Assembly: GCF_020497125.1 (NCBI RefSeq) | Contig: NW_025422982.1 | Location: forward strand, 1-64,000 | DNA length: 64,000 nucleotides | Reading direction: 5' to 3' | From: Mauremys mutica | Taxonomy: Eukaryota > Chordata > Testudines > Geoemydidae | Shown here: positions 44,066-54,220 of the stretch, piece by piece | How the letters are laid out: the number at the start of each line of letters is the position of its first letter | Numbering within the stretch: position 1 is the stretch's first letter | Translations under genes and position numbers: made by a program | The notes under the pieces: generated by a model | The model's database searches: none | Told to the model about the DNA's origin: nothing | The model's input: only the letters and a program-made list of their open reading frames with translations

Positions 44066-44809
44066 CCTACCCCACCCTATTAAAGCCATAGCTTTCTCTC
44101 CAGCCCTGCCACCCCCCTCCCAGCTCCAGGCTCGCTGCTGAGATAATCTTCAGGGCTGGGGGAGGGGAGACACGCCAGCAGTGGGGGCGGGAGGGAAGGG
44201 TGGGCACAGCCCCCTCCCTGCCCACAACATGCTGGCTGGCTGGGAGGGCCACCAGCCCCACAGGGTCCCGCTAGGGAGGGAGCAGGACGAATACGTTTGG
44301 CCGCTGAGCCACAGACTTTCTCGCCTCCCGGGGCCATGACTCCTGCAGTGCTGGGGGGCACTGGTCCCCTCTGGGGGGCGCCAGCTCCCATCCGGTCTCA
44401 GTGCAGCACTGCCCGGGGCAGGGGGGCAGGGAATGGGACCCGGGGCCTCTCCCCTTGCGCCAGTCCTTAACCACCTGCCTGGGCCAGAGCGGGGCCGAGC
44501 TTGGAGATGGGCTACCGGGCTCGATGGGCCTCGCGCCAGCCTGCCCTTCCTGCAGGCACAGCCTGGGCTGCTTCCTGTTTCTCCTGCGGCTCTAAATTTA
44601 GAGCGAGAGCAGAGCGGGTCCATGTGCCATCAGCTTCCCATGCAGCCCCGGAGCCGCAGGGCGCGGCAGGAGGAGATGCCTGGGGGCTGAGGCAGCCCCA
44701 GAGACGGGGGCCGTGCAGTGACAGGCCAGAGGGCACTGGGCTGAGAAGTGGCACCTCCGCAAGACCAGAGGGGAGGGAGAGGAGGGTCATTGGGGCCTGA
44801 GAACGCTCA

Positions 44810-45215
44810 CATAGGGCCCCAATCTCGGCCGGGATCTGGGCGGCACCAGCACCGGGGGTCACGATCTCGGCCGGACTGTGGGTGGCACCAGCACCGGGGG
44901 CCCGGATCTCGGCCGGGGTGTGGGCAGCACCGGGGTCCCGGATCTCGGCCGGGGTCTGGGCGGCGCCGGCACCGGGGCCCTCGATCTCGGCCGGGGTCTG
45001 GGCGGCGCCGGGGGCCCCGATCACGGCCGGGGTCTGGGTGGCGCCGGCACCGGGGCCCCCGATCTCGGCCGGGGTCTGCGCTGCGCTGGCACCGGGGCCC
45101 CCGATCTCGGCCGGGGTCTGCGCTGCGCTGGCACCGGGGGCCCTGACCTCGGCCAGGCTGTGGGCGGCACCGGGGCCCCCGATCTCGGCCGGGGTCTGGG
45201 CGGCGCCAGCACCAC
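44810..45215 (+). repeat. GATCTCGGCCGGGGTCTGGG minisatellite
   Basis: Ten units of about 35-42 bp (CGGCGCCGGCACCGGGGCCC). CpG-rich. Its ATCTCGGC core is the reverse complement of the GCTGAGAT-like core of the next array, so the two may be related. Confidence 0.85.
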
Positions 45216-45414
45216 GCTCACGCCTGCTGCCATAGTGTGCCCTGCTCGGCTGATGGACGCTGGGCCGTAGAGAGCTGGAAATGACGCGGCCCCGAGAGGC
45301 CATTATAAATAGACAGCGATCGATACCTCGCAGACCAGGCCTCGTGCAGGAGGAACCCGCTCCCGTTTTCCTGCAGCCTCTGCCCGCCTCAGAGAGCCCT
45401 GCCCGGAAGGCCCG

Positions 45415-46730
45415 AGATCAAGGCCCGACCGAGATCAGGGCCCCGTGGCCCCCCAGGCCCCAACCGAGATCAGGGCCCGTCACCCCGGGCACCCCCCAGA
45501 CCCCGGCTGAGATCAGGGCCCGTCACCCCGGGCGCCCCCCAGGCCCCGGCTGAGATCAGGCCCCGTCGCCCCGTGGCCCCCCAGGCCCCAACCGAGATCA
45601 GGCCCCATCGCCCCAGGCGCCCCCCAGGCCCCGGCTGAGGTCAGGCCCCTTCGCCCCGGGCGCCCCCCAGGCCCCGGCTGAGATCAGGCCCCGTCGCCCC
45701 GGGCGCCCCCCAGGCCCCGGCTGAGATCAGGCCCCGTCGCCCCGGGCGCCCCCCAGGCCCCGTCTGAGATCAGGCCCCGTGGCCCCGGGCGCCCCCCAGG
45801 CCCCGGCTGAGATCAGGCCCCGTTGCCCCGGGCGCCCCCCAGGCCCCGGCTGAGATCAGGCCCCGTGGCCACGGGCGCCCCCCAGGCCCCGGCTGAGATC
45901 AGGCCCCGTCGCCCCGGGCGCCCCCCAGGCCCCGGCTGAGATCAGGCCCCGTCGCCCCGGGCGCCCCCCAGGCCCCGGCTGAGATCAGGCCCTGTCGCCC
46001 CGGGCGCCCCCCAGGCCCCGGCTGAGATCAGGCCCAGTGGCCCCGGGCGCCCCCCAGGCCCCGGCTGAGATCAGGCCCCGTCGCCCCGGGCGCCCCCCCG
46101 GCCCCGGCTGAGATCAGGCCCCGTCGCCCCGGGGCCCCCCAGGCCCCGGCTGAGATCAGGCCCAGTGGCCCCGGGCGCCCCCCAGGCCCCGGCTGAGATC
46201 AGGCCCCTTCGCCCCGGGCGCCCCCCAGGCCCCGGCTGAGATCAGGCCCCTTCGCCCCGGGCGCCCCCCAGGCCCCGGCTGAGATCAGGCCCCGTGGCCC
46301 CGGGCGCCCCCCAGGCCCCGGCTGAGATCAGGCCCCGTGGCCCCGGGCGCCCCCCAGGCCCCGGCTGAGATCAGGCCCCGTTGCCCCGGGCGCCCCCCAG
46401 GCCCCGGCTGAGATCAGGCCCCGTGGCCACGGGCGCCCCCCAGGCCCCGGCTGAGATCAGGCCCCGTCGCCCTGGGCGCCCCCCAGGCCCCGGCTGAGAT
46501 CAGGCCCCGTCGCCCCGGGCGCCCCCCAGGCCCCGGCTGAGATCAGGCCCCGACGCCCCGGGCGCCCCCCAGACCCCGGCTGAGATCAGGCCCCGACGCC
46601 CCGGGCGCCCCCCAGACCCCGGCTGAGATCAGGCCCCGTCGCCCCGGGAGCCCCCCAGGCCCCGGCTGAGATCAGGCCCCGTCGCCCCGGGCGCCCCCCA
46701 GGCCCCGGCTGAGATCAGGCCCCGTCACAC
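45415..46730 (+). repeat. 43-bp CpG-rich minisatellite
   Basis: About 30 units of 43 bp: CGCCCCGGGCGCCCCCCAGG / CCCCGGCTGAGATCAGGCCC / CGT. Very homogeneous; the GTCGCC/GTGGCC/TTCGCC variants mark subtypes. It contains many CpG. Confidence 0.93.
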
Positions 46731-46734
46731 AGAG

Positions 46735-47180
46735 ATTAACCTGGCTTTTGCTGCCAGCAGCTGAAATGGGGAAACTGAGGCACACTGCTGTGTGGCTGTG
46801 GCTAAGCACCCAGCTGAAACTGGGGAGTAGAATGGGGGAAACCGAGGCACAGCGGAGTGCTAGAGGTGACTGTAAGCACCACTTAGCATCTTTCCTGTCC
46901 GTAACCCCTCATTTCTCAAGGAGACCTGTTGCTCTCAGACCTGGGCCTGGTTCTGGGGCAGCCTCTTGGATCCGGCGGATTTGGGGTCGGTCCCGGTGCA
47001 GGAACCCAGCTGAGGGATCCACTTGTTCTCTGTGCTGCTCACTCCCCCCCACCCCCGCCGCCTGTGAATGGAAACCATGGCAACAGCAAGCGGGTGAGGA
47101 TGAACTGAGTCATCTTCCAGAGCCCAGCCTGGTTCGGGGCTGCGGGACTGTTGATTCGGGGGGGGGGGATATTAACAGCC
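46735..47180. other. Non-repetitive stretch with a MIR-like core
   Basis: Contains GGGGAAACTGAGGCACACTG and, 60 bp on, GGGGGAAACCGAGGCACAGC, reverse CORE-SINE motifs. No coding exon recognised. Confidence 0.4.
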
Positions 47181-47280
47181 CCCCCAGCCCTGCCGGTGCC
47201 CCTCACTCCCGACCCGCAGCCCCTGCTAGCCGAGCCCTGCCCCCCCGCAGCCCTGCCGGTGCCCCTCACTCCTGCCCCTG
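47180..47280 (+). repeat. Family B repeat, 2 units
   Basis: Two forward units of CCGGTGCCCCTCACTCCCGA type, directly joined to the next array. Confidence 0.8.
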
Positions 47281-47284
47281 CTCT

Positions 47285-47700
47285 CTAGGCCCCTCTCAAC
47301 CCCTGCAACTCCTCCCCCTGCTCTCTGGGCCCCTCCCCCAACCCCTGCAACTCCTCCCCCTGCTCTCTGGGCCCCTCCCCCAGCCCCTGCAACTCCTCCC
47401 CCTGCTCTCTGGGCCCCTCCCCCAACCCCTGCAACTCCTCCCCCTGCTCTCTGGGCCCCTCCCCCATCCCCTGCAACTCCTCCCCCTGCTCTCTGGGCCC
47501 CTCCCCCAGCCCCTGCAACTCCTCCCCCTGCTCTCTGGGCCCCTCCCCCAGCCCCTGCAACTCCTCCCCCTGCTCTCTGGGCCCCTCCCCCTGCCCCTGC
47601 AACTCCTCCCCCTGCTCTCTGGGCCCCTCCCCCAGCCCCTGCAACTCCTCCCCCTGCTCTCTGGGCCCCTCCCCCTCCTCTCTGGGCCCCAACCCCTGCA
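47285..47700 (+). repeat. 48-bp minisatellite next to the CCNQ CpG island
   Basis: Nine units of 48 bp: CCCCTGCAACTCCTCCCCCT / GCTCTCTGGGCCCCTCCCCC. Confidence 0.92.
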
Positions 47701-47759
47701 CCTTTCTAACCCCTCCCCCTGTCTTACAGCCCCAACCCCGCTCCTCTGCTCCGCCTCTC

Positions 47760-48420
47760 GTCCTGGCTGCTCCTCATGCGATTGGCCAGTGCCGCCTCGC
47801 GCCTCGCCTCGAGGTTGGCCAGTTCTCCCTTCCCGCCCAGCGCGGGAGGCGGCGTCGTGTGATTGGCCGCCGCTCAGGCCTCAGGGCCAATCAGAGGAAG
47901 GCGCGAAACCGCACGGGGAGCAAGAGAGCCGCCACACTCCGCCTCTTCCAGTTGGCCAGCCTGCCTCTGCCTCTAGCCAATCAGAGGCAGGAAAAGGCAC
48001 CGCCCTTACGGAGGACCCCAGGGTCGGCTGACATGGCGGGTGCCTGTCCCGAAGTGGACGCGGACGGACGGAAGGGAGAATCCCACAGCTCCCCCGCATT
48101 GCGGAGAGCGGGGAGTCCAGTCACCAGCTCCGCCGAGATCGGGCGGCGCGGGTTATTATCAGGCACTTGTGGGTGACACCTACATCCGGACGGGAAGGAC
48201 CCCGCAACCCGGAAGTGGGGGCCTCCCTGTCGTACAGAGCCGGCTACATCCGGGCACCGGCGCCGCGGGGCCTAGCGGTGACCGGAGCCCCAGGCTGGTT
48301 CATGGGGACGGCTCAAGCCGGCGAGGGCTCCTGATTGGGTGAGGGGCACAGGTCACGTGGCCCCAGGGCGGCGGGAGGAAGTGACGCGGTGGGCACGGAA
48401 GGGTCAAGGGCCACACGTGA
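47760..48420 (+). promoter_or_regulatory. CCNQ CpG-island promoter region with CCAAT boxes
   Basis: A non-repetitive CpG-rich stretch with at least five NF-Y-type CCAAT/ATTGG motifs: GATTGGCC near 47780 and 47861, CCAATCAG near 47887 and 47978, and GATTGGG near 48333. A possible splice donor, TTGG|GTGAGG at 48338/48339, could join to the acceptor at 49110-49111. Strand is assigned from CCNQ and the donor. A bidirectional role cannot be excluded. Confidence 0.5.
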
Positions 48421-48438
48421 TGTCATCAAAGTATGCGG

Positions 48439-48446
48439 TGACGTCA
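48439..48446. promoter_or_regulatory. Perfect CRE palindrome upstream of CCNQ
   Basis: TGACGTCA, the consensus CREB/ATF site, flanked by several near matches (CACGTGATGTCATCA, GTCACATGACG) within 150 bp and followed by the CRE-like tandem array. Confidence 0.5.
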
Positions 48447-48589
48447 CTGTGTTGTGTCACATGACGCCGTTGTGAGGTGTATGCTGTCATCTCACTGCAG
48501 AGTGATGTCACAGAAGGGCGGGACGTCATGCCTCTCGACTGTTGTCATGGTGACAGTGCACAGCTGGTGATGTCATGGCACTGGGGTGA

Positions 48590-49050
48590 TGATGTCTTGC
48601 TGGCTGATGTCATCGAGCGAGGTCACCAGCCCACCTGATGTCACACAGGGTCGCGGCAGTGCTGGGTGATGTCATCGAGCGAGGTCACCAGCCCACCTGA
48701 TGTCACACAGGGTTGCGACAGTGCTGGGTGATGTCATCGAGTGAGGTCACCAGCCCACCTGATGTCACACAGGGTTGCGACAGTGCTGGGTGATGTCATC
48801 GAGTGAGGTCACCAGCCCACCTGATGTCACACAGGGTCGTGGCAGTGCTGGGTGATGTCATCGAGTGAGGTCACCAGCCCACCTGATGTCACATAGGGTC
48901 GCGGCAGTGCTGGGTGATGTCATCGAGTGAGGTCACCAGCCCACCTGATGTCACACAGGGTCGTGGCAGTGCTGGGTGATGTCATCGAGTGAGGTCACCA
49001 GCCCACCTGATGTCACACAGGGTCGTGGCAGTGCTGGGTGATGTCATACC
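48590..49050. repeat. 62-bp tandem array of CRE-like and AGGTCA motifs, CCNQ upstream
   Basis: Seven near-identical 62-bp units, each with GTGATGTCATCGAG, GAGGTCACCAGC and CTGATGTCACAC. So each unit has two TGATGTCA half-conserved CREs and one AGGTCA nuclear-receptor half-site. Unit-to-unit changes are few (GAGCGAGG/GAGTGAGG; TCGCGGC/TTGCGAC/TCGTGGC). The array ends about 80 bp before the CCNQ ATG. Confidence 0.9.
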
Positions 49051-49126
49051 AAACGCGGTCATGGTAGCGGGTGGTGGCGCCGGGGAGTGACTTGCTGGTC
49101 TCTCTGCACAGGCAGCGGCGGGCGCC

Positions 49127-51606
49127 ATGGAGCCCGACCGGGCGGCGAGCGACCAGATTGGGCCGGGAGCCATCGAGACCAAGATCCATTTCAAGGTCAC
49201 CCGGTTCATCATGGAGGCAGGTAAAAGCTTGGGGGCTGCCGTGCTGGGGGAGAGAGGAGGGTGGGGCGGTGTGGGGTACAGGGGCGACCGTGCTGCCGGG
49301 GGGGCAGTGCCTACTGGGGGATGGGAGGCCCTGCCAAATGGGCAGAATGGGAGGGACAAGGGGCAGCCGACCAGTGTGGGGCATAGACGAGGTGGCCAGT
49401 CAATTGGGGGATGCCTAAGGGGAAGCCGGCACCATATCCCTGAGGGGGAAGGGGGGCCATGCCAGTTGGGGAAGGGGTGGGTGGCATGTCGGTTGGGGGT
49501 GGCTCCCCCCTCCCTCACAGTGACACCCCCCTCCCCCCCAGGGGTGAAGCTGGGCCTGCGCTCCATCCCTGTGGCCACGGCCTGCACCATCTACCACAGT
49601 TTCTTCATGGCCACGGTGGCCCCAGGGCCCTATGACCCCTACCTGGTGGCCATGGCTGCGCTGTACCTGGCGGGGAAGGTGGAGGAGCAGCACCTACGCA
49701 CCCGGGACATCATCAACGTCAGCCACCGGTAACCCCAGCCTGGCTCCGGCCCGGGGTCTGCACCCCGCATCCTAGGGGGTAGAGCTGGGGGCCGGGAGCC
49801 AGGACTCCTGGGTTCTCTCCCCGGCCCTGGGAGGGGTGGGAGTCTGGTGGCTGGGAGCCAGGATTCCTGGGTTCTCTCCTTGGCTCTGAGAGGGGAGCTG
49901 GGTCTGGTGGGTTAGAGCAGGGGGGAGCTGGGAGACAGGACTCCTGGGTTCTTCCCCAGCTCTGGGAGGGGAGTCGCGTCTGCAGGGCTAGAGTAGGAAG
50001 GGTGGGGGCCAGGATTCCTGTCTCCCCCGTCCCAGCCCCCGCTAACCTCCCCCTCCCCAGGTACTTACACTCCCAGAGCGACCCCCTGGAACTCGACTCC
50101 CATTTCTGGGAGCTGCGGGACAGCATCGTCCAGTGCGAGCTGCTCATGCTGCGGGTGCTCGGCTTCCGCGTCTCCTTCCGGCACCCCCACAAGGTGGGTC
50201 CTCAGGACGGGCCTGGGGGCGCAGCGGAGGGACACAGGGGATTTGCCCTGAACCTGCCGCTCTGCCCTGCAAGGAAGGGACTGGCAATGGAGGCTAGGAT
50301 GCCTGGGTTCTATGGGGAAGGGGGGGCTGGTGGGTTGGAGCTGGGGGCTAGGAGCCAGGACTCCTGGGTCCCCCCTCATCCCATCATCCCCCCATCTCTC
50401 CCTGCAGTACCTGCTCCATTACCTGCTCTCCCTGAGGCAGTGGATGAACCGGCACAGCTGGGAGCGAACCCCTGTCTCGGCGGCAGCCTGGGCACTGCTC
50501 CGGGACAGCTACCACGGGGGGCTGTGTGTGCGCTACCCCCCTCAGCACGTGGCGGTGGCCGTGCTGTACCTCGCCCTGCACTGCTACGGGGTGGAGGTGC
50601 CCGCCCACGCACAGGCCCAGAGACCCTGGTGGCAGGTAAGAGAGGCAGGGACTCAGCCCGCACCTTGGGGCCCTTCTCCTAGGGAAACTGAGGCACAGGG
50701 GGAAAGTGGCTGGCTCAGGGTAACAGAGAACCAGTGGCGGAGCCCGGGACAGAACCCAGGCGTCCTGCCTCCCAGTCCCCCCTTCTCTGATGCTCTAAAA
50801 CAGCTTTGCCCCAGCCAGCCAGTCCCTGCCCTGGGGCCGGGTGGGAGCCTGCGCCCCCCAGAGGGGACAGGCCCCTGCCCCATTCCCCGCCCCCCTGAGC
50901 CAGCCAGTCCCTGCCCTGGGCCTGAGTGGAAGCCGGCGCCCCCTAGAGGGGACAGGCCCCTGCCCCATTCCCCGCCCCCCTGAGCCAGCCAGTCCCCGCC
51001 CTGGGGCTGGGTGGGAGCCGGCGCCCCCTAGAGGGGACAGGCCCCTGCCCCATTCCCCGCCCCCCTGAGCCAGCCAGTCCCTGCCCTGGGCCTGAGTGGA
51101 AGCCGGCTCCCCCTAGAGGGGACAGGCCCCTGCCCCACTGCAGAGCTCCCCAGCGGTTCATAGGATCTCAGGGTTGGAGGGGACCTCAGGAGGTATCTAG
51201 TGCAGTGTCTCTCAGACTTTTCTACTGGTGCCCCCGGTCACACAGCAGCCTCTGAGTGCGACCCCCCACCAATAAATTAACAATACTTTTAAATATATTT
51301 AACACCATTATAAATGCTGGAGGCAACGCAGGGTTTGAGGTGGAGGCTGACAGCTCACGACCCCCAGTAATAACCTTGCGACCCCCTGAGGGCTCCCGAC
51401 CCCCAGTTTGAGATCCCCTGAACTAGTCCAATCCCCTGCCCCAAGCAGGCCCAATCCCCAGCTAAATCAGGCTGCGGTCCCTGCGCCGCTGCTCCCCTCG
51501 CTTTCCTCCTCTGCAGGTGTTCAGTGAAGATCTCAGCCAGGCTCAGATTGACCAGATCGTATTGGACCTGATCCAGATTTACACCTTGGATGCGGAAATC
51601 TCCTAA
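49127..51606 (+). CDS. CCNQ: Cyclin-Q (FAM58A), CDK10 activating cyclin
   Basis: Cyclin partner that activates CDK10; in human the complex phosphorylates ETS2, and loss causes STAR syndrome. Exons: 49127-49220, 49542-49728, 50061-50193, 50408-50635, 51517-51606 (TAA). Phases 1, 2, 0, 0 agree at every junction and give 243 residues (human 248). The variable N-terminus leads into [13 protein letters not shown], then the cyclin fold with [59 protein letters not shown] and [20 protein letters not shown]-terminal helix, [13 protein letters not shown], closes the protein. The ATG sits in GGCGCCATGG, a strong Kozak context. A possible acceptor (TCTCTGCACAG, 49101-49111) lies 15 nt upstream, so a non-coding first exon is likely. 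The stop is followed after about 40 nt by an 88-bp repeat array. Convergent with ATP2B3. Confidence 0.97.
49795..49985 (+). repeat. Family A repeat, CCNQ intron 2
   Basis: Three forward units of about 60-70 bp, moderately diverged. Confidence 0.8.
50680..50802 (-). mobile_element. Single MIR/CORE-SINE-like element, CCNQ intron 4
   Basis: Reverse orientation: AGGGAAACTGAGGCACAGGG, GGAAAGTGGCTGGCTCAGGG, TAACAGAGAACCAGTGGCGG, AGCCCGGGACAGAACCCAGG, CGTCCTGCCTCCCAGTCCCC, CTTCTCTGATGCTCT. A near complete, unamplified copy whose last half is exactly one family A unit. Confidence 0.85.
50805..51145 (+). repeat. Family C minisatellite, CCNQ intron 4
   Basis: Four units of 82-88 bp: GAGCCAGCCAGTCCCTGCCC, CTGGGGCCGGGTGGGAGCC, GAGGGGACAGGCCCCTGCCC. 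Confidence 0.92.
51157..51475 (+). mobile_element. CR1-like LINE 3'-end fragment, interrupted
   Basis: TAGGATCTCAGGGTTGGAGG, GGACCTCAGGAGGTATCTAG (51161-51200) and, after the inserted element, TCCAATCCCCTGCCCCAAGC, AGGCCCAATCCCCAGCTAAA (51427-51466). This is the familiar reptile/bird CR1-type 3' region (recognised from memory), split by the hAT-like element. Confidence 0.7.
51203..51420 (+). mobile_element. Non-autonomous hAT-like element inside the CR1-like fragment
   Basis: 218 bp bounded by imperfect inverted ends: CAGTGTCTCTCAGACTTT on the left and AGTTTGAGATCCCCTG on the right (inverse CAGGGGATCTCAAACT). Flanks ATCTAGTG (51195-51202) and AACTAGTC (51421-51428) look like a slightly diverged 8-bp target duplication. 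No coding capacity. It supplies an AATAAA on plus at 51271-51276 within CCNQ intron 4. Confidence 0.75.
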
Positions 51607-51649
51607 TGGGGTCCGGAGAGCGACCCAATGCTGGGGAGGGGACAGGCCC

Positions 51650-52755
51650 CATTCCCACCCCCCCAGCCAGCCAGTCCCTGCCCTGGAGCCAGATCGGAGC
51701 CGGCGCCCCCCAGAGGGGACAGGCCCCTGCCCCATTCCCCATCCCCCTGAGCCAGCCAGTCTCCACCCTGGGGCCAGATCGGAGCCGGTGCCCCCTCAAG
51801 GGGAAAGACCCCAGGCCCCATTCCCAGCCCCCTGAGCCAGCCAGTCCCTGCCCTGGGGCCAGATCGGAGCCGGCGCCCCCAGAGGGGACAGGCCCCAGGC
51901 CCCATTCCCCATCCCCCTGAGCCAGCCAGTCCCTGCCCTGGGGCCAGATCGGAGCCGGCGCCCCCAAGAGGGGACAGGCCCCAGGCCCCATTCCCCATCC
52001 CCCTGAGCCAGCCAGTCCCTGCCCTGGAGCCAGATCGGAGCCGGTGCCCCCTCGAGGGGAAAGACCCCTGCCCCATTCCCACCCCCCTGAGCCAGCCAGT
52101 CCCTGCCCTGGGGCCAGATCGGAGCCGGCGCCCCCAGAGGGGACAGGCCCCTGCCCCATTCCCCATCCCCCTGAGCCAGCCAGTCTCCACCCTGGGGCCA
52201 GATCGGAGCCGGTGCCCCCTCAAGGGGAAAGACCCCAGGCCCCATTCCCAGCCCCCTGAGCCAGCCAGTCCCTGCCCTGGGGCCAGATCGGAGCCGGCGC
52301 CCCCAGAGGGGACAGGCCCCAGGCCCCATTCCCCATCCCCCTGAGCCAGCCAGTCTCCGCCCTGGGGCCAGATCGGAGCCGGTGCCCCCAGAGGGGACAG
52401 GCCCCAGGCCCCATTCCCCACCCCCCTGAGCCAGCCAGTCTCCGCCCTGGGGCCAGATCGGAGCCGGTGCCCCCTAGAGGGGACAGGCCCCTGCCCCATT
52501 CCCACCCCCCTAAGCCAGCCAGTCCCTGCCCTGGGGCCAGATCGGAGCCGGTGCCCCCAGAGGGGACAGGCCCCTGCCCCATTCCCACCCCCCTAAGCCA
52601 GCCAGTCCCTGCCCTGGGGCCAGATCGGAGCCGGTGCCCCCAGAGGGGACAGGCTCCTGCCCCATTCCCCACCCCCCTAAGCCAGCCAGTCCCTGCCCTG
52701 GGGCCAGATCGGAGCTGGCACCCCCGAGGGTAAAGACCCCAGGCCCCATTCCCTG
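51650..52755 (+). repeat. Family C minisatellite directly after the CCNQ stop
   Basis: About 12 units of 85-88 bp: GAGCCAGCCAGTCCCTGCCC, TGGGGCCAGATCGGAGCCGG, GAGGGGACAGGCCCCTGCCC. If the 3' UTR is longer than 45 nt it must enter this array. Confidence 0.92.
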
Positions 52756-53253
52756 CCCGTTCCCCAGCTGTGGAAGCAGAGTGCTAGTTGCCTTCTGGGT
52801 GGCCTGTCCCACGGCCGTTCCCCTCGTTGCCCGTGCTCCTCCCGCGGGCTGGCTGCGCCTCGAGAAGGCCATCGGCCCCGAGCACCGTGCCAGCTCCGAG
52901 CCGCCAGGCCGCACACTCCAAAGCGCCACATTCCGCGTGGACCCGGGGCTCCTCTTCGTCCTGCTCCGGCGAGTAAAGCTGGGCCTGGGAACCAGCTGTG
53001 ACCGGGTGGTTCTTTGGGCTTTGCCCCGGCACCCATTTCGCTTGCTGATGCCTGGGCCCGTGGAACGGTGCTGGGGCGCAACGGGGGCGTCGGTATAATC
53101 CCCACAGCCATGAGGCTGGTGGTGGGGGGGCCCCACACGTGTACCCGACTCTGCCTGAGTTTGCGGAGAGCCTGCATCACCCTCGTCTTACGGCTCCCCC
53201 CCCCGCCCCCCCGCAGGAGGAGAAAGGCGGCCGGGAGGGGTATTTTAGTAATT

Positions 53254-53259
53254 TTTAAT
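53254..53259 (-). terminator. Weak candidate poly(A) signal for ATP2B3
   Basis: ATTAAA on minus (TTTAAT on plus) inside a small AT-rich patch, 1.7 kb after the ATP2B3 stop. No better AATAAA was seen on minus between 53200 and 54977. Confidence 0.3.
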
Positions 53260-53824
53260 AATATGAACAAACGTGATCGAGCCATTCAGTTGGGTTATAT
53301 GCTTTGATCCGGAAATGGGCATGGGCGGGGGTGGTCACAATTTCAGTCCGAAATCCGCCCCCACACTGGGGAAGGGGGGGCACCCATAGAAACCTTGAAT
53401 TGATTTTTGTTCCTTAAAAAACCCAAAACCATCTGTGTGTGTCCCCGGCCAAACCAGAGCGGCTCCTCCGCGTGGGCGTGGTTAGACCCGGCGCGGTTCT
53501 CACGGCTGAAAAGTGAGCGGGGAGTGGGGGGGGTTAACGGTTGGTTTGTTTTAAATATAGATCTATATATTCAGCCCCCCCCCCCGCCCATCAATATATC
53601 TACAATATTGAATGCGAACAAGCTGGCTGGCCGGAGGTGAGATTTCCTGCATTCGGCCCCCGGGGAGGCGAGGGGCTGGGCTGGGGGGGTACCCTTAGCC
53701 AGAAGGCTTTGGAGAGTGCTGGCGCTGGTGGTTGGACGCAGGCTTAGGTGTGGAAACAGAACAGGGGCCTCACAGGAAATATGGGACCCCCCCCACTCCT
53801 GCCTCCCACAGGGGGCTTTTGAGG

Positions 53825-53935
53825 ATTGTGGCAGAAGGGGAAATTGAGGCAGCAGCAGCTACTTGCCCTGCCAGAGCCAAGGGTGGAACCCAGACATCCT
53901 GGCTCCCAAGCCCCCCTACTCTAACCACTAGACCC
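53825..53935 (-). mobile_element. MIR/CORE-SINE-like copy leading into a family A array
   Basis: Reverse orientation: GTGGCAGAAGGGGAAATTGA, GGCAGCAGCAGCTACTTGCC, then GGAACCCAGACATCCTGGCT and CCCCCTACTCTAACCACTAG. The last part is a family A unit and is followed by four more. Confidence 0.75.
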
Positions 53936-54220
53936 CACTTCCCTCCCAGAGCCAGGGAGAGAACTCAGGAGTCCTGGCTCCCAGACCCCCCTGCTCTAAC
54001 CACCAACCCCCACTCCCCTCCCAGAGACGGGGAGAGAACCCAGCAGTCCTGCCTCCTAGACCCCCCTGCTGTAACCCACGAGCCCCCACTCCCCTCCCAG
54101 AGCCGGGGAGAGAACTCAGGAGTCCTGGCTCCCAGCGCCTCCTGCTCTAACCACCAGCCCCCACTCCCCTCCCAAAGTGGGGGAGAGAACCCAGGAGTCC
54201 GGGCTCCCAGCCTCAGGGGG
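53935..54220 (-). repeat. Family A minisatellite
   Basis: Four reverse units of about 70 bp with TGCTCTAACCACCAACCCCC. Confidence 0.9.

Noticed and set aside
44512..45303. Minus open frame with repeated TPAEI(G/R) motif
   Set aside because: Translation of the GATCTCGGCCGGGG array; no conserved domain, and the motif period equals the DNA period.
45300..45312. TATAAATA sequence as a core promoter
   Set aside because: No gene start, leader or splice signals downstream; the next 1.3 kb is a minisatellite.
45415..46730. Possible CRISPR-like array of 43-bp repeats
   Set aside because: Units are directly contiguous with no unique spacers, and the DNA is vertebrate. It is a minisatellite.
47859..48176. 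Upstream open frame with an ATG at about 48033 in the CCNQ CpG island
   Set aside because: No similarity to CCNQ N-termini and no in-frame splice to 49127 that makes a conserved protein; more likely 5' leader or promoter.
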